From NCBI GenBank assembly GCA_964393895.1, contig CAYMWP010000095.1, forward strand, positions 1-18,957: a DNA stretch of 18,957 nucleotides. Reading direction: 5' to 3'. The DNA is from B4-G1 sp964393895. Lineage in GTDB: Bacteria; Chloroflexota; Anaerolineae; B4-G1. Within the stretch, counting starts at the first letter, position 1. Every line of letters begins with the position of its first letter. The position numbers and the translations under genes were made by a program. Under the pieces are notes generated by a model. That model was not told the DNA's origin. It was given only the letters and a program-made list of their open reading frames with translations, and ran no database searches. This document shows, in pieces, positions 7,939 through 14,910 of this stretch.

Positions 7939-9342
7939 TCACCAACGCACATTCAACACCAAGCCATGCCCTCGCTTGGCGACCAGCAAGACGTGATCGG
8001 AGGGATCGGGTTCGAGGGCCTGCCGCAAGCGGTAGATGTTCGTGTCCACGAGACCTTCGTATTCCTTGCGCCCCTGGTAGTGTTCGTCGGCCGGGGAGCG
8101 CGGCACTGCATCCAGCCCCCGGTAGACCAAAAAGTACAGCTCTGCTTTGGTGACTATTTGCCCGGCCCGGCCATAGAGATAGCACAACATGTCGTAGGCT
8201 TTGGTCGGCACATTTTCCAGCTCAATCTCGCGCCCACCGACCGTCACCATATGCCTCTCTTCGTCCAGGTGCAAGCGCGGGGGATGGTCACGCCGCAATT
8301 GCTTCCACGTAGCATCGTCAATAGGTCGGGGGTGGGGTTGATTCAGATACCGTCTGGCCAACGGAGCGACCTGATCCAGCCATGCTCGGGGCGACGTTCC
8401 CCCGACTTTTTCCAGCCACTCTAGGAATCCCGGCGCGTCGCACAGTTGCTCCAGTTCGAACGTCTCCCGCCCGGCGGAGAACGCCAGCCGGCGCTCGACC
8501 AGGCGGCGGAGAGCGGCAGCATCCCAGTGAAGATGGACGCCATCTACGCGGCGGCGCGCCAACCCGGCAGTGCGGCTCAACTCTGGCTCCAGACTGGAAG
8601 GCACACACAATTTGTAGGCCAATCCCGGACACTCGAACAGCGACAGCGTGGATAGAAACGCGCTCAAGCTGGCGCTCAGCCCAGCCGGGTTAGCTTTGGC
8701 CCAGCCCTCCAAACCATCGCTCATCACCCACAAGCCGTCCAAGCCGAGCGCACTCAACACGTCCACCAATTCCGCCGCCACCAGGTGGAGCGCGGCGTCC
8801 TCGTAGAGCGCCTCGTACACGGGCGCGTCCAGGATCAGGCGCACGAGGGCCGCGCCTTGTGCGCTTCCCTCCGCCAGCGCGCCCAGTCGCAGGGCCGGGT
8901 TGCCCTGGGTAATAAAGCGGCGGATGAACCAGGTCAGGCGAGCCTGGAGCGACTCTGAAGCGCCGCTATAATCGTCGGAGTAAGCGATCAGGTGACGGGC
9001 CAACGCCACGGCGCACGCATCCAGGACGAGCGCCGCCTGAGGTTTCACCCAGGCCAGGTCAGACTGTGCCCCTGGCGGCAGCGGCGCGGGCCGCCACTCG
9101 ACCAGCAGGCGCGCCGGCCGGCCTTCGGCCCGCCGGCTGCGCGCCCGCAGCTCCCGATACAGGGCCGTCTTGCCGGAGCCGGGCGCGCCGAAAACGATGG
9201 TCGAGCACTGCCCGGTGACGCGCTCGAACTGGGGAGGCGGCGCAAAGCACTCGCTCAACCAGGACTCGTCCTCGGCGCGCAAGCTGCCAAAGGCAGCCGG
9301 GCCGGGCGATTCCCGTTCTCCTGTTGCGACCGATTTGCTCAC
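7939..9342 (-). CDS. P-loop ATPase fused to an OmpR/PhoB-type winged helix
   Basis: A 467-residue fusion. FGSLRAEDESWLSECF (residues 18-33) precedes Walker A GAPGSGKT (52-59). A Walker B-like strand is LWVMSDGLEGW (204-214), with the HWDAAALRRLVERRL and GTSPRAWLDQ segments shared with the neighbouring ATPases. The last about 105 residues are a Trans_reg_C winged helix: VGGREIELENVPTKAYDMLCYLY, GQIVTKAEL, VDTNIYRLRQALEP, then VAKRGHGLVL, which fits the recognition helix and the closing beta hairpin. No receiver domain precedes it, so DNA binding would be controlled by the ATPase and not by phosphorylation. The GTG start at 9342 shares one base with the TAG stop of the membrane ATPase (TAGTG), so the two are translationally coupled. 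It is a good candidate for the locus's own transcription regulator, though that is inference. Confidence 0.9.
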   Translation of the reverse strand: MSKSVATGERESPGPAAFGSLRAEDESWLSECFAPPPQFERVTGQCSTIVFGAPGSGKTALYRELRARSRRAEGRPARLLVEWRPAPLPPGAQSDLAWVKPQAALVLDACAVALARHLIAYSDDYSGASESLQARLTWFIRRFITQGNPALRLGALAEGSAQGAALVRLILDAPVYEALYEDAALHLVAAELVDVLSALGLDGLWVMSDGLEGWAKANPAGLSASLSAFLSTLSLFECPGLAYKLCVPSSLEPELSRTAGLARRRVDGVHLHWDAAALRRLVERRLAFSAGRETFELEQLCDAPGFLEWLEKVGGTSPRAWLDQVAPLARRYLNQPHPRPIDDATWKQLRRDHPPRLHLDEERHMVTVGGREIELENVPTKAYDMLCYLYGRAGQIVTKAELYFLVYRGLDAVPRSPADEHYQGRKEYEGLVDTNIYRLRQALEPDPSDHVLLVAKRGHGLVLNVRW

Positions 9343-11555
9343 TAATCCACCTCGTCCTCGTCGGGCTGCGGCCCCAATACGTCATCCAGGTCTCGCGCCC
9401 TCAGCCGGCGTCCAGTTTGCCCGATACGTTGCAACAATTCGTTCCCTTTGTGAATCAGGCCGCCGGGCGTGCCTTCAGCCGCGCTCACCAAACGGTCGTC
9501 GGGCGACAGTTCTCCTTCCCTCGGATCGCACCAGGCGGCCAGCGTATCGTCGCCGAACTGTTTCAGGCGGTTCTCTAGCAATTCGGACAAATCGTCCTCT
9601 GACCAATCCAACGCCACCGTCAGCCGGTCACTCTGCTGGCGCAGGCGCTCGCGGAACGTATCGGTCAGGAAAGCCTTGACAAAGAGACCAATTCTAGCCA
9701 GTTTGTCGCTCAACTCTAGCAACGATTCGAGATACTTGTCGGACGACGCCCCCTCATCATCCCCGCCGGCCTGCTCCTGCACATCCAGCAGGATGATCGT
9801 ATACTGAAAGCCGCGTGGGCGAGCCTCGCTCAGCAGGGCGAGCAGTTCATCGCCGGGTAAGGGTTCCTCGAACGAGTTATCCTGGGTCAGGTACTCGATC
9901 TCTTTGAGCATCTCGGCGCCATCGCCGGTGGATGGCAGCCCCGCCTGGTGGAGACGCAGGGACAGGTTGGTGGGCGCGTAGCGAGCCAGGAGATGGGCAA
10001 TGGCGGCCCGTCCTGCCACCCTCTGTTTGAGAAAACCGGATGGCGTGACCGCGAGATAATGGATCAGTGTGTGGGTCAACACCGACGCCAGATCGTCCAT
10101 TTGGAGGTCGCCGGGCGCAGCGGGGTAGTAGACGGGGAACGCATCCCGTCTCTGCAGGCTGTCGTAGACCATGAGCAGCGCCGTGGCCGTCTTGCCGGAA
10201 CCGACCCCGCCCACGAGCAGGGTCTGGCGAGCCTGGTGCAAGTCCTCCAACCAGGGCGGAGCGACGCGGCATCTCGGCAACAAGTTGTCTATCTCGGCTT
10301 GTCCGGGACCAAAAGGGCTGCCGGAGAGACCCAGGTAGCGCACGCCTTTCACCAATTCAGGGTCAACAGACGGGGCAAAGTCACACCAGACCGAGAGGTG
10401 AGGCCAGATCCTCAAGACGGCGCACCAGGGTCTCCGTTCGATGTTCTGCAACACCGCGCCGCCGATGTGCCGCCTGTATTGGGGCCGCCGGCCGAGGAGG
10501 GATATTCCATCAAAAGCTTGCTGTTGCCACTCGTCGTCGAGGCACTCTATCACCCATTCGAGGGCCGCGACGCTGTTGCTGACCCCGATTCGTTCGGCGA
10601 CGACGTAAAACCGCTCCACGTCGGCGAGGTGATCCAGCAACTCGACCGCGTGATCGAGTTCGACACTGGCTTTCTCCATCCAGGCCTTCTGAAGCGCGGC
10701 CTTGACCGCTTCCTCCTGCCACATTGGATCGGGCCTGGTCAAATAATCTGTGTAGCGGCGGGCAGAGTTCGAGGCGTCGCTTTGAAACGTGGCCTCCCAG
10801 GAGCGAATTTCCGCCAGCGCCGCCTCAATTTTCTGCCGGTGGCGCTCGGCCTTCTGCCTGGATTCGGCCTGTTCTTTCTGCCAACGTCGCACCTCCTCCA
10901 CGGCCAGCGCCACGAGGCCAGCCCCGGCTGCGAGTAATGGGGTCGTCGGCTCCAGCACCAGCGACCAGAACCGCATCCATCTGGCCGAGCGATGAGATTG
11001 AAGAGCGATAGGCGCGAATCTTTCTTGCGGGACAGCAGGCTCGGCCCCCGAGGCCGATTGGAGGCGCAATACAGGGACGACCTGGGGCAGGTCGTTCTGG
11101 GGAAGCAACGCCCGCCGCAGGTTAAATGTAACGGGAGAGGCCATGCCAACGGTGGGCGTGACCACGAACCGGGGCAGGATGTGGTTGCCTGAGCCGTCCG
11201 TCACGACTACGGTCGTCAGTGGCAGTGTCAAGCTGATGGTGTAGGGCTGAGTGCGCTGAGGCGGGACGTCGTACCACAGCGCCAGCGTCACCGTCTGGCT
11301 GGCGGCCCGCGTTTGGTCCACCAACAAAGTCCGAGGATAGGTCAAGTGGAGTGTCAGCAAGTCCGGGCCGTCGGATAGAGAGATGACCTCGTGGTATTGG
11401 AAGGAAGCGTCCCGCGTGACTGATCCGCTCTGGTACCAGTATACCAGGAGATAGAGCAACAGGCCCAGCACGAACAACAGGATGGGCCACCACGGCCTCC
11501 GCTTGCTACCGGAAACGTCTTTGTTCGACGGTTCAGAGCCGTTTTCCCGCTCCAT
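9342..11555 (-). CDS. Membrane-anchored P-loop ATPase with extracytoplasmic domain
   Basis: A 737-residue protein. A basic N-terminus (SKRRP) precedes a transmembrane helix at about 22-41. Residues 42-190 are rich in T/V/L/P beta-type sequence and should lie outside the membrane. A second hydrophobic helix at about 196-219 returns the chain to the cytosol, followed by a charged coiled coil (220-255) and a helical region. The ATPase module begins with GLSGSPFGPGQAEIDNLL (409-426), Walker A GGVGSGKT (449-456) and Walker B TIILLD (586-591), then LFVKAFLTDTF, LDWSEDDLSELLENRL and a GTPGGLIHKG segment matching the two following ATPases. A sensor role across the membrane is inferred from topology. 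The ATG at 11555 has GAGGAGG 6 nt upstream; the GTG at 11570 is inside that region. It is the first gene of the NTPase operon. Confidence 0.9.
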   Translation of the reverse strand: MERENGSEPSNKDVSGSKRRPWWPILLFVLGLLLYLLVYWYQSGSVTRDASFQYHEVISLSDGPDLLTLHLTYPRTLLVDQTRAASQTVTLALWYDVPPQRTQPYTISLTLPLTTVVVTDGSGNHILPRFVVTPTVGMASPVTFNLRRALLPQNDLPQVVPVLRLQSASGAEPAVPQERFAPIALQSHRSARWMRFWSLVLEPTTPLLAAGAGLVALAVEEVRRWQKEQAESRQKAERHRQKIEAALAEIRSWEATFQSDASNSARRYTDYLTRPDPMWQEEAVKAALQKAWMEKASVELDHAVELLDHLADVERFYVVAERIGVSNSVAALEWVIECLDDEWQQQAFDGISLLGRRPQYRRHIGGAVLQNIERRPWCAVLRIWPHLSVWCDFAPSVDPELVKGVRYLGLSGSPFGPGQAEIDNLLPRCRVAPPWLEDLHQARQTLLVGGVGSGKTATALLMVYDSLQRRDAFPVYYPAAPGDLQMDDLASVLTHTLIHYLAVTPSGFLKQRVAGRAAIAHLLARYAPTNLSLRLHQAGLPSTGDGAEMLKEIEYLTQDNSFEEPLPGDELLALLSEARPRGFQYTIILLDVQEQAGGDDEGASSDKYLESLLELSDKLARIGLFVKAFLTDTFRERLRQQSDRLTVALDWSEDDLSELLENRLKQFGDDTLAAWCDPREGELSPDDRLVSAAEGTPGGLIHKGNELLQRIGQTGRRLRARDLDDVLGPQPDEDEVD

Positions 11556-11770
11556 AATAGGCCTCCTCACCTATAACCAATCCTCTCCTATTCTGGAATC
11601 TGGCAAATTTGGCTTACCCTTTTATTAGAACGCAGATTAAGGCAACCAGGGGTTGCACCAGATTTTTCGCAGATAAAGGCACACAGAATCAGCGTCCGCT
11701 CCGCAGGAGCGCCATCGGCGTTGATCTGCGTCCTGGTTCCGAAAATTGTAATTTGCCAGTGTACAGTCCT

Positions 11771-11800
11771 ATTGTATCACAATTACGCGCAAAATGTAAA
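11771..11800 (-). promoter_or_regulatory. Probable promoter of the NTPase operon
   Basis: On the minus strand, an extended -10 TGATACAAT (11771-11779) lies 18 nt downstream of TTTACA (11795-11800), five of six matches to each sigma70 hexamer. The -10 lies inside an inverted repeat ATTGT-ATC-ACAAT (11771-11783), a possible operator. The predicted start is near 11764. Confidence 0.5.
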
Positions 11801-11896
11801 ATGCCCGGTGAGGTTGCTGTGAGATTGTCGTCATAGTGGCGTGCTTTGCTCATCAGGAAATCGTCATTCAGTTGAACAGCAACGGGAGCCAATCAA

Positions 11897-11905
11897 TGGT
11901 ATGAT
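11897..11905 (+). promoter_or_regulatory. Possible extended -10 promoter for the small gene
   Basis: TGGTATGAT on the plus strand matches an extended -10 with one mismatch and would give a leader of about 54 nt. No -35 hexamer is seen at normal spacing (TTGAAC at 11872 is 22 nt away). Confidence 0.35.
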
Positions 11906-11965
11906 AGGGGCAAGTACGTCGGAAGAACCAACCCGCCCCCCACTCTATTTTCCAAGGAGGAAGCG

Positions 11966-12136
11966 ATGAAAGAGTTCACAAGCCAAAGGATGAGGCGCTG
12001 GATTTTCTCCCGCTGGCGACTTTACAAGAGACGTACTCAGTTTCCGCCGATGGTGCAGGTCAGCGGCCCGATCCCTCTACCGGTGTCCTCCGATGGATGG
12101 ATGCTCCACAGAGACAGAGCATCGCGTATGCGGTAA
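11966..12136 (+). CDS. Small basic protein of 56 residues, function unknown
   Basis: A 56-codon frame starting at an ATG with an ideal AAGGAGG five nt upstream, the best ribosome-binding site in this region. The product begins MKEFTSQRMRRWIFSRW and is strongly basic and aromatic in its first 25 residues (RMRRW, RWRLYKRR). A proline-rich middle (PPMVQVSGPIPLPV) follows, then a basic tail (HRDRASRMR). There is no signal peptide and no clear membrane helix; the cluster of W/R residues could bind nucleic acid or membrane. The gene stands alone on the plus strand, divergent from the NTPase operon, and is followed by a hairpin with a T-run. I recognise no family. It could be a true small protein or a short translated frame; the ribosome-binding site and terminator favour a gene. 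Confidence 0.5.
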   Translation: MKEFTSQRMRRWIFSRWRLYKRRTQFPPMVQVSGPIPLPVSSDGWMLHRDRASRMR

Positions 12137-12168
12137 CAGGGGCACCATCGGAAAGCGACACAAAGCGA

Positions 12169-12221
12169 ACCGCTCCGTGCACCCTTAACGGGGTCACGGA
12201 GCGGTCACATTCCTCTTTTTT
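12169..12221 (+). terminator. Terminator-like hairpin after the small gene
   Basis: A perfect 11-bp inverted repeat ACCGCTCCGTG (12169-12179) / CACGGAGCGGT (12195-12205). Four further inner pairs (ACCC/GGGT) lie beyond a one-base bulge. A pyrimidine-rich tract ending in six T (12216-12221) follows. The T-run is 10 nt from the stem, so termination may be imperfect. Confidence 0.5.
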
Positions 12222-12222
12222 G

Positions 12223-12365
12223 GGTAACTACTCAGCCTAACACCAATTCAGACCTCCGAGGTCTTGATTGAGCTGTTTCAAGTGTGAAACACCAACCATT
12301 TTCGGCAGCAACGGTGGGTGAAAGGCTGTCCAAGACCTCGGAGGTCTAGCGCCTGAGTGGTTACC
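12223..12365. mobile_element. MITE-like element with terminal and internal inverted repeats
   Basis: A 143-bp element. Its ends GGTAACTACTCAG (12223-12235) and CTGAGTGGTTACC (12353-12365) are inverted repeats with one mismatch. Inside is a perfect 17-bp inverted repeat (12250-12266 / 12331-12347), and each of those arms is itself a near palindrome (AGACCTC-C-GAGGTCT). Both outer edges are flanked by TTTTT (12217-12221 and 12366-12370), a possible target duplication. There is no coding capacity. It lies at the 3' end of the por operon and might also act as a terminator. The mobile nature is inferred from structure only. Confidence 0.55.
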
Positions 12366-12402
12366 TTTTTGGTTAGACCGGCGGATCAAATTGACAATTT
12401 GC

Positions 12403-13338
12403 CTACGCTTCGCCGCACAGTTTCAACAATCGCTCCCAGCGGCTATCCACCTCATTCTGAAATTCCTCAATGATGTGCTCGTTCTCCGGCCTGAAGAGAT
12501 GGCGGAAGCGTCCCTGCCGTTCCAGCCAGCGGATGACGGGCAGCTTTTTCTTCGGCTGGTAGTTCAGCCGCCACTCGCCGTCCTCCACCTCGTAGAGCGG
12601 CCAGAAGCAGGTATCCACCGCCAACTGGGTCAGCTCGATCGTCTCCTCCGTCCCGTGGCGCCAGCCCCGGTTGCAGGATGAGAGCACGTTCATAAAGGCC
12701 GCCCCGCCACAATCCACCGCTTTGCGGGTCTTTTGCATCAGGTCGCGCCACCGACTGGGCGCGGCCTGAGCCACGTAGGGGATGTTGTGGGCCGCCATGA
12801 TCGCCGTCAGGTCCTTGCGGGATTGCTGCTTGCCGGGGATGACCTTGCCCGCTGGCGAGGTGGTGGTGTTAGCGCCCAGAGGGGTGGCGCTGGAGCGCTG
12901 GATGCCAGTATTCATGTAGGCCCCGTTGTCGTAGCAGACGTAGAGCATCTGGTGACCTCGCTCCATCGCGCCGGAGAGAGCCTGAATGCCGATGTCGTAG
13001 GTGCCGCCGTCGCCGCCAAAGGCGATGAACTTGACGTTCTGCTCGGGGATCTTGCCCTGGCGCACCATACTGCGGTAGGCCGCCTCCACGCCGCTAATGG
13101 TCGAGGCAGCGTTCTCGAAGGCGTTGTGGATCCACGGTACCCGCCAGGCAGTGTAGGGATAGATCGTCGTCGCCACTTCCAGGCAGCCAGTGGCGTTGGC
13201 AATGACGACCGGGTCGTCAATCGCCGCCATCATCTGCCGCACGATGATCGAAGCGCCGCAGCCGGCGCACAGCCGGTGTCCCGGAGTCAGTCGCTCCGGG
13301 CGTTTGGATAATTCTTTGGGTGTCAGTTTTGTTGCCAT
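12403..13338 (-). CDS. porB: Pyruvate/2-oxoacid:ferredoxin oxidoreductase, beta subunit
   Basis: A 311-residue thiamine-diphosphate-binding subunit. The TPP motif runs from GGDGGTYDIG (residues 108-117) to CYDNGAYMNTG. Cysteines C24 and C27 (LCAGCG), C52 (TGCLEV) and a later SSCNRGW cysteine match the set that holds the proximal [4Fe-4S] cluster in PorB. With the other three subunits it decarboxylates pyruvate and passes electrons to ferredoxin in the cytosol. The start is well supported by AAGGAG six nt before the ATG. It is the last gene of porCDAB, 10 nt after porA. The operon order and the length match four-subunit PORs of anaerobes. Specificity for pyruvate over branched-chain ketoacids is likely from family resemblance but not proven. 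Confidence 0.93.
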   Translation of the reverse strand: MATKLTPKELSKRPERLTPGHRLCAGCGASIIVRQMMAAIDDPVVIANATGCLEVATTIYPYTAWRVPWIHNAFENAASTISGVEAAYRSMVRQGKIPEQNVKFIAFGGDGGTYDIGIQALSGAMERGHQMLYVCYDNGAYMNTGIQRSSATPLGANTTTSPAGKVIPGKQQSRKDLTAIMAAHNIPYVAQAAPSRWRDLMQKTRKAVDCGGAAFMNVLSSCNRGWRHGTEETIELTQLAVDTCFWPLYEVEDGEWRLNYQPKKKLPVIRWLERQGRFRHLFRPENEHIIEEFQNEVDSRWERLLKLCGEA

Positions 13339-13348
13339 TTTCCGCTCC

Positions 13349-14545
13349 TTACTCCCGCACGCTCAGGTACGTCACCATGCGCTCCGCTTGCCCCGTCTCG
13401 GCCATCTTGAGCGCGTCACGATAGACCCCTTCGATCTCGCTGGGCAAGATGTCGCGCCCGCCCAGGCCGTAAACGTAATCGGCCACGGGCACTTGCACGC
13501 CGTGGAGCGCCAGCGCCGCCACCAGTTCCAAGAACAGGGGGCCGGCGTTGTTCATCGCGCCGAAGGAGATGGAGCGATCCATCACTGCCACCGCCTTGAG
13601 GTGGCCCAGCGCAGCGGCGAACTCTTTCGCCGGAAAAGGGCGGAAGAGGCGCGGCTTGAGCAAGCCCACCTTTAGTCCCTCGTCCCGCAACTTGTCCACC
13701 ACCACCTTGACCGTCCCGGCGGTCGAGTTGGCGGCGACCACGGCCACCTCCGCGTCATCCAGCCGGTAGGACTCGAACAGACCATAGTCACGGCCGAACT
13801 TTGTGTTAAACTCCTCGGCCACGTCCAGGACTACCCCCTGGACGTGCTCCATCGCCTCGACCTGTTGCCGCTTGTGCTCGTAGTAATAGTCGTAAAAGTC
13901 GAGCGGGCCGTAGGTCTTGGGGTTCTCCAAATCGAGCAGCGGCCAGGGATGCTCGAACTGGCCCACGAACTTTTTCACGTCGGCGTCGTCGTAGATTTCC
14001 ACCCGCTCCATCCCGTGGCTGGTAATAAAGCCGTCCTGGCAGACCGCCACCGGCAGTAGCACGTCGAGGTGCTCGCCGATGCGGACGGCCTGGATGAGGT
14101 TGTCGTAAGCCTCCTGCCCGTTTTCGGAAAAGAGGATGATCCAGCCGGCGTCGCGCATGCCCATCACGTCGGAGTGGTCGCAGTGAATGTTGATGGGGGC
14201 CGAGAGCGCCCGGTTGACCAGGCTCATCACGATGGGGCAGCGGTTGGAGGCCGCGATGTAGACGATCTCCCACATCAGGGCCAGCCCGTTGGCCGAGGTC
14301 GCCGTCATCACCCGCGCCCCGGCCGCCGACGCGCCCACACAGGCGCTCATCGCGCTGTGCTCGCTCTCCACCGTCACGAACTCGGTGTCCACCAGCCCGT
14401 CCGCCACAAAGTCGGCGAACTTTTGCACCGTCGAGGTCTGGGGTGTGATGGGGTAAGCGGCCACTACGTCCGGGTTGATCTGGCGCATCGCCGTGGCGAC
14501 CGCCTCGTTTCCAGCCAATGCTTCAAATTTACTCTTCACAGGCAT
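13349..14545 (-). CDS. porA: Pyruvate/2-oxoacid:ferredoxin oxidoreductase, alpha subunit
   Basis: A 398-residue alpha subunit. The N-terminal block GNEAVATAMRQINPDVVAAYPITPQTST is the typical PorA/KorA domain I motif. ESEHSAMSACVGASAAGARVMTATSANGL follows, which contributes the pyrimidine-side TPP contacts. The C-terminal part (VVVDKLRDEGLKVGLLKPRLFRPFP, then AVMDRSISFGAMNNAGPL) is the transketolase-C-like domain. It pairs with PorB to form the active site. The preferred ATG at 14545 has GAGGAG eight nt upstream. An ATG at 14551 overlaps the porD stop (TGATG) and is possible by re-initiation. Full length, no defects seen. Confidence 0.93.
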   Translation of the reverse strand: MPVKSKFEALAGNEAVATAMRQINPDVVAAYPITPQTSTVQKFADFVADGLVDTEFVTVESEHSAMSACVGASAAGARVMTATSANGLALMWEIVYIAASNRCPIVMSLVNRALSAPINIHCDHSDVMGMRDAGWIILFSENGQEAYDNLIQAVRIGEHLDVLLPVAVCQDGFITSHGMERVEIYDDADVKKFVGQFEHPWPLLDLENPKTYGPLDFYDYYYEHKRQQVEAMEHVQGVVLDVAEEFNTKFGRDYGLFESYRLDDAEVAVVAANSTAGTVKVVVDKLRDEGLKVGLLKPRLFRPFPAKEFAAALGHLKAVAVMDRSISFGAMNNAGPLFLELVAALALHGVQVPVADYVYGLGGRDILPSEIEGVYRDALKMAETGQAERMVTYLSVRE

Positions 14546-14550
14546 TGTCA

Positions 14551-14901
14551 TCACTCCTCAATCTTTCCTTCTTCGATCATACGGATGCACAACCGCTCAT
14601 CGTCCCGCGCCAACTCCTCACCCGCTTTTCTGATGATCTTGGCGTTGACGGGGCAGACTGAGGCGCAGATGCCGCAACCCTTGCAGTGATCCAGGTCAAA
14701 GCCGATCATTTTCTCGTTCCCGACATCCACCAGGATGCTGGAATCGGGGCAAAAGAGCCAGCACTGAAAACAATGAGTGCAGGCAGCCTCCCCGCGCACC
14801 GGCCGGAAGGCCCGCCAACCACCAGTGAGGTACTCGGCTGCGTTCCCCGCGTCCAGAATCATTCCAGCAATGGGAATGTCTCGCCATCCTTTTTGTTCCA
14901 T
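14551..14901 (-). CDS. porD: Pyruvate/2-oxoacid:ferredoxin oxidoreductase, delta (ferredoxin-like) subunit
   Basis: A 116-residue protein with two [4Fe-4S] binding motifs, CTHCFQCWLFCP and CKGCGICASVCP, in a bacterial 2[4Fe-4S] ferredoxin fold. An N-terminal extension of about 40 residues (GWRDIPIAGMI...TGGWRAFRPV) is typical of PorD. It relays electrons from the PorB cluster to free ferredoxin. The ATG at 14901 is chosen because AGGAG is six nt upstream; the ATG at 14907 abuts that sequence. The gene follows porC by 9 nt and overlaps or abuts porA, consistent with one transcript and stoichiometric synthesis. Confidence 0.93.
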   Translation of the reverse strand: MEQKGWRDIPIAGMILDAGNAAEYLTGGWRAFRPVRGEAACTHCFQCWLFCPDSSILVDVGNEKMIGFDLDHCKGCGICASVCPVNAKIIRKAGEELARDDERLCIRMIEEGKIEE

Positions 14902-14910
14902 CGTCATCTC

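Larger units (their letters stand above)
11556..11965. other. Intergenic region between the NTPase operon and the plus-strand small gene
   Basis: A 410-nt region without a convincing gene. The part at 11630-11740 contains several ATCTGCG/CGCAGAT motifs in both orientations (11630-11637, 11668-11674, 11724-11731). It also has two small hairpins (CAACC-AGG-GGTTG at 11643-11655; CGCTCC-GCA-GGAGCG at 11697-11711). It would form a leader of about 210 nt for the minus-strand operon if the promoter at 11771-11800 is real. The upstream half is AT-richer and carries promoter-like boxes for both directions. Confidence 0.6.

Noticed and set aside
11609..11892. Short frames on both strands in the NTPase operon leader
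   Set aside because: No ribosome-binding site, composition like the repeat-rich intergenic DNA, and overlap with the predicted promoter.
12733..13311. Plus-strand frame opposite porB, and similar frames at 14069-14689 and 9948-10937
   Set aside because: Complementary-strand shadows of well-supported genes, with no conserved motif.
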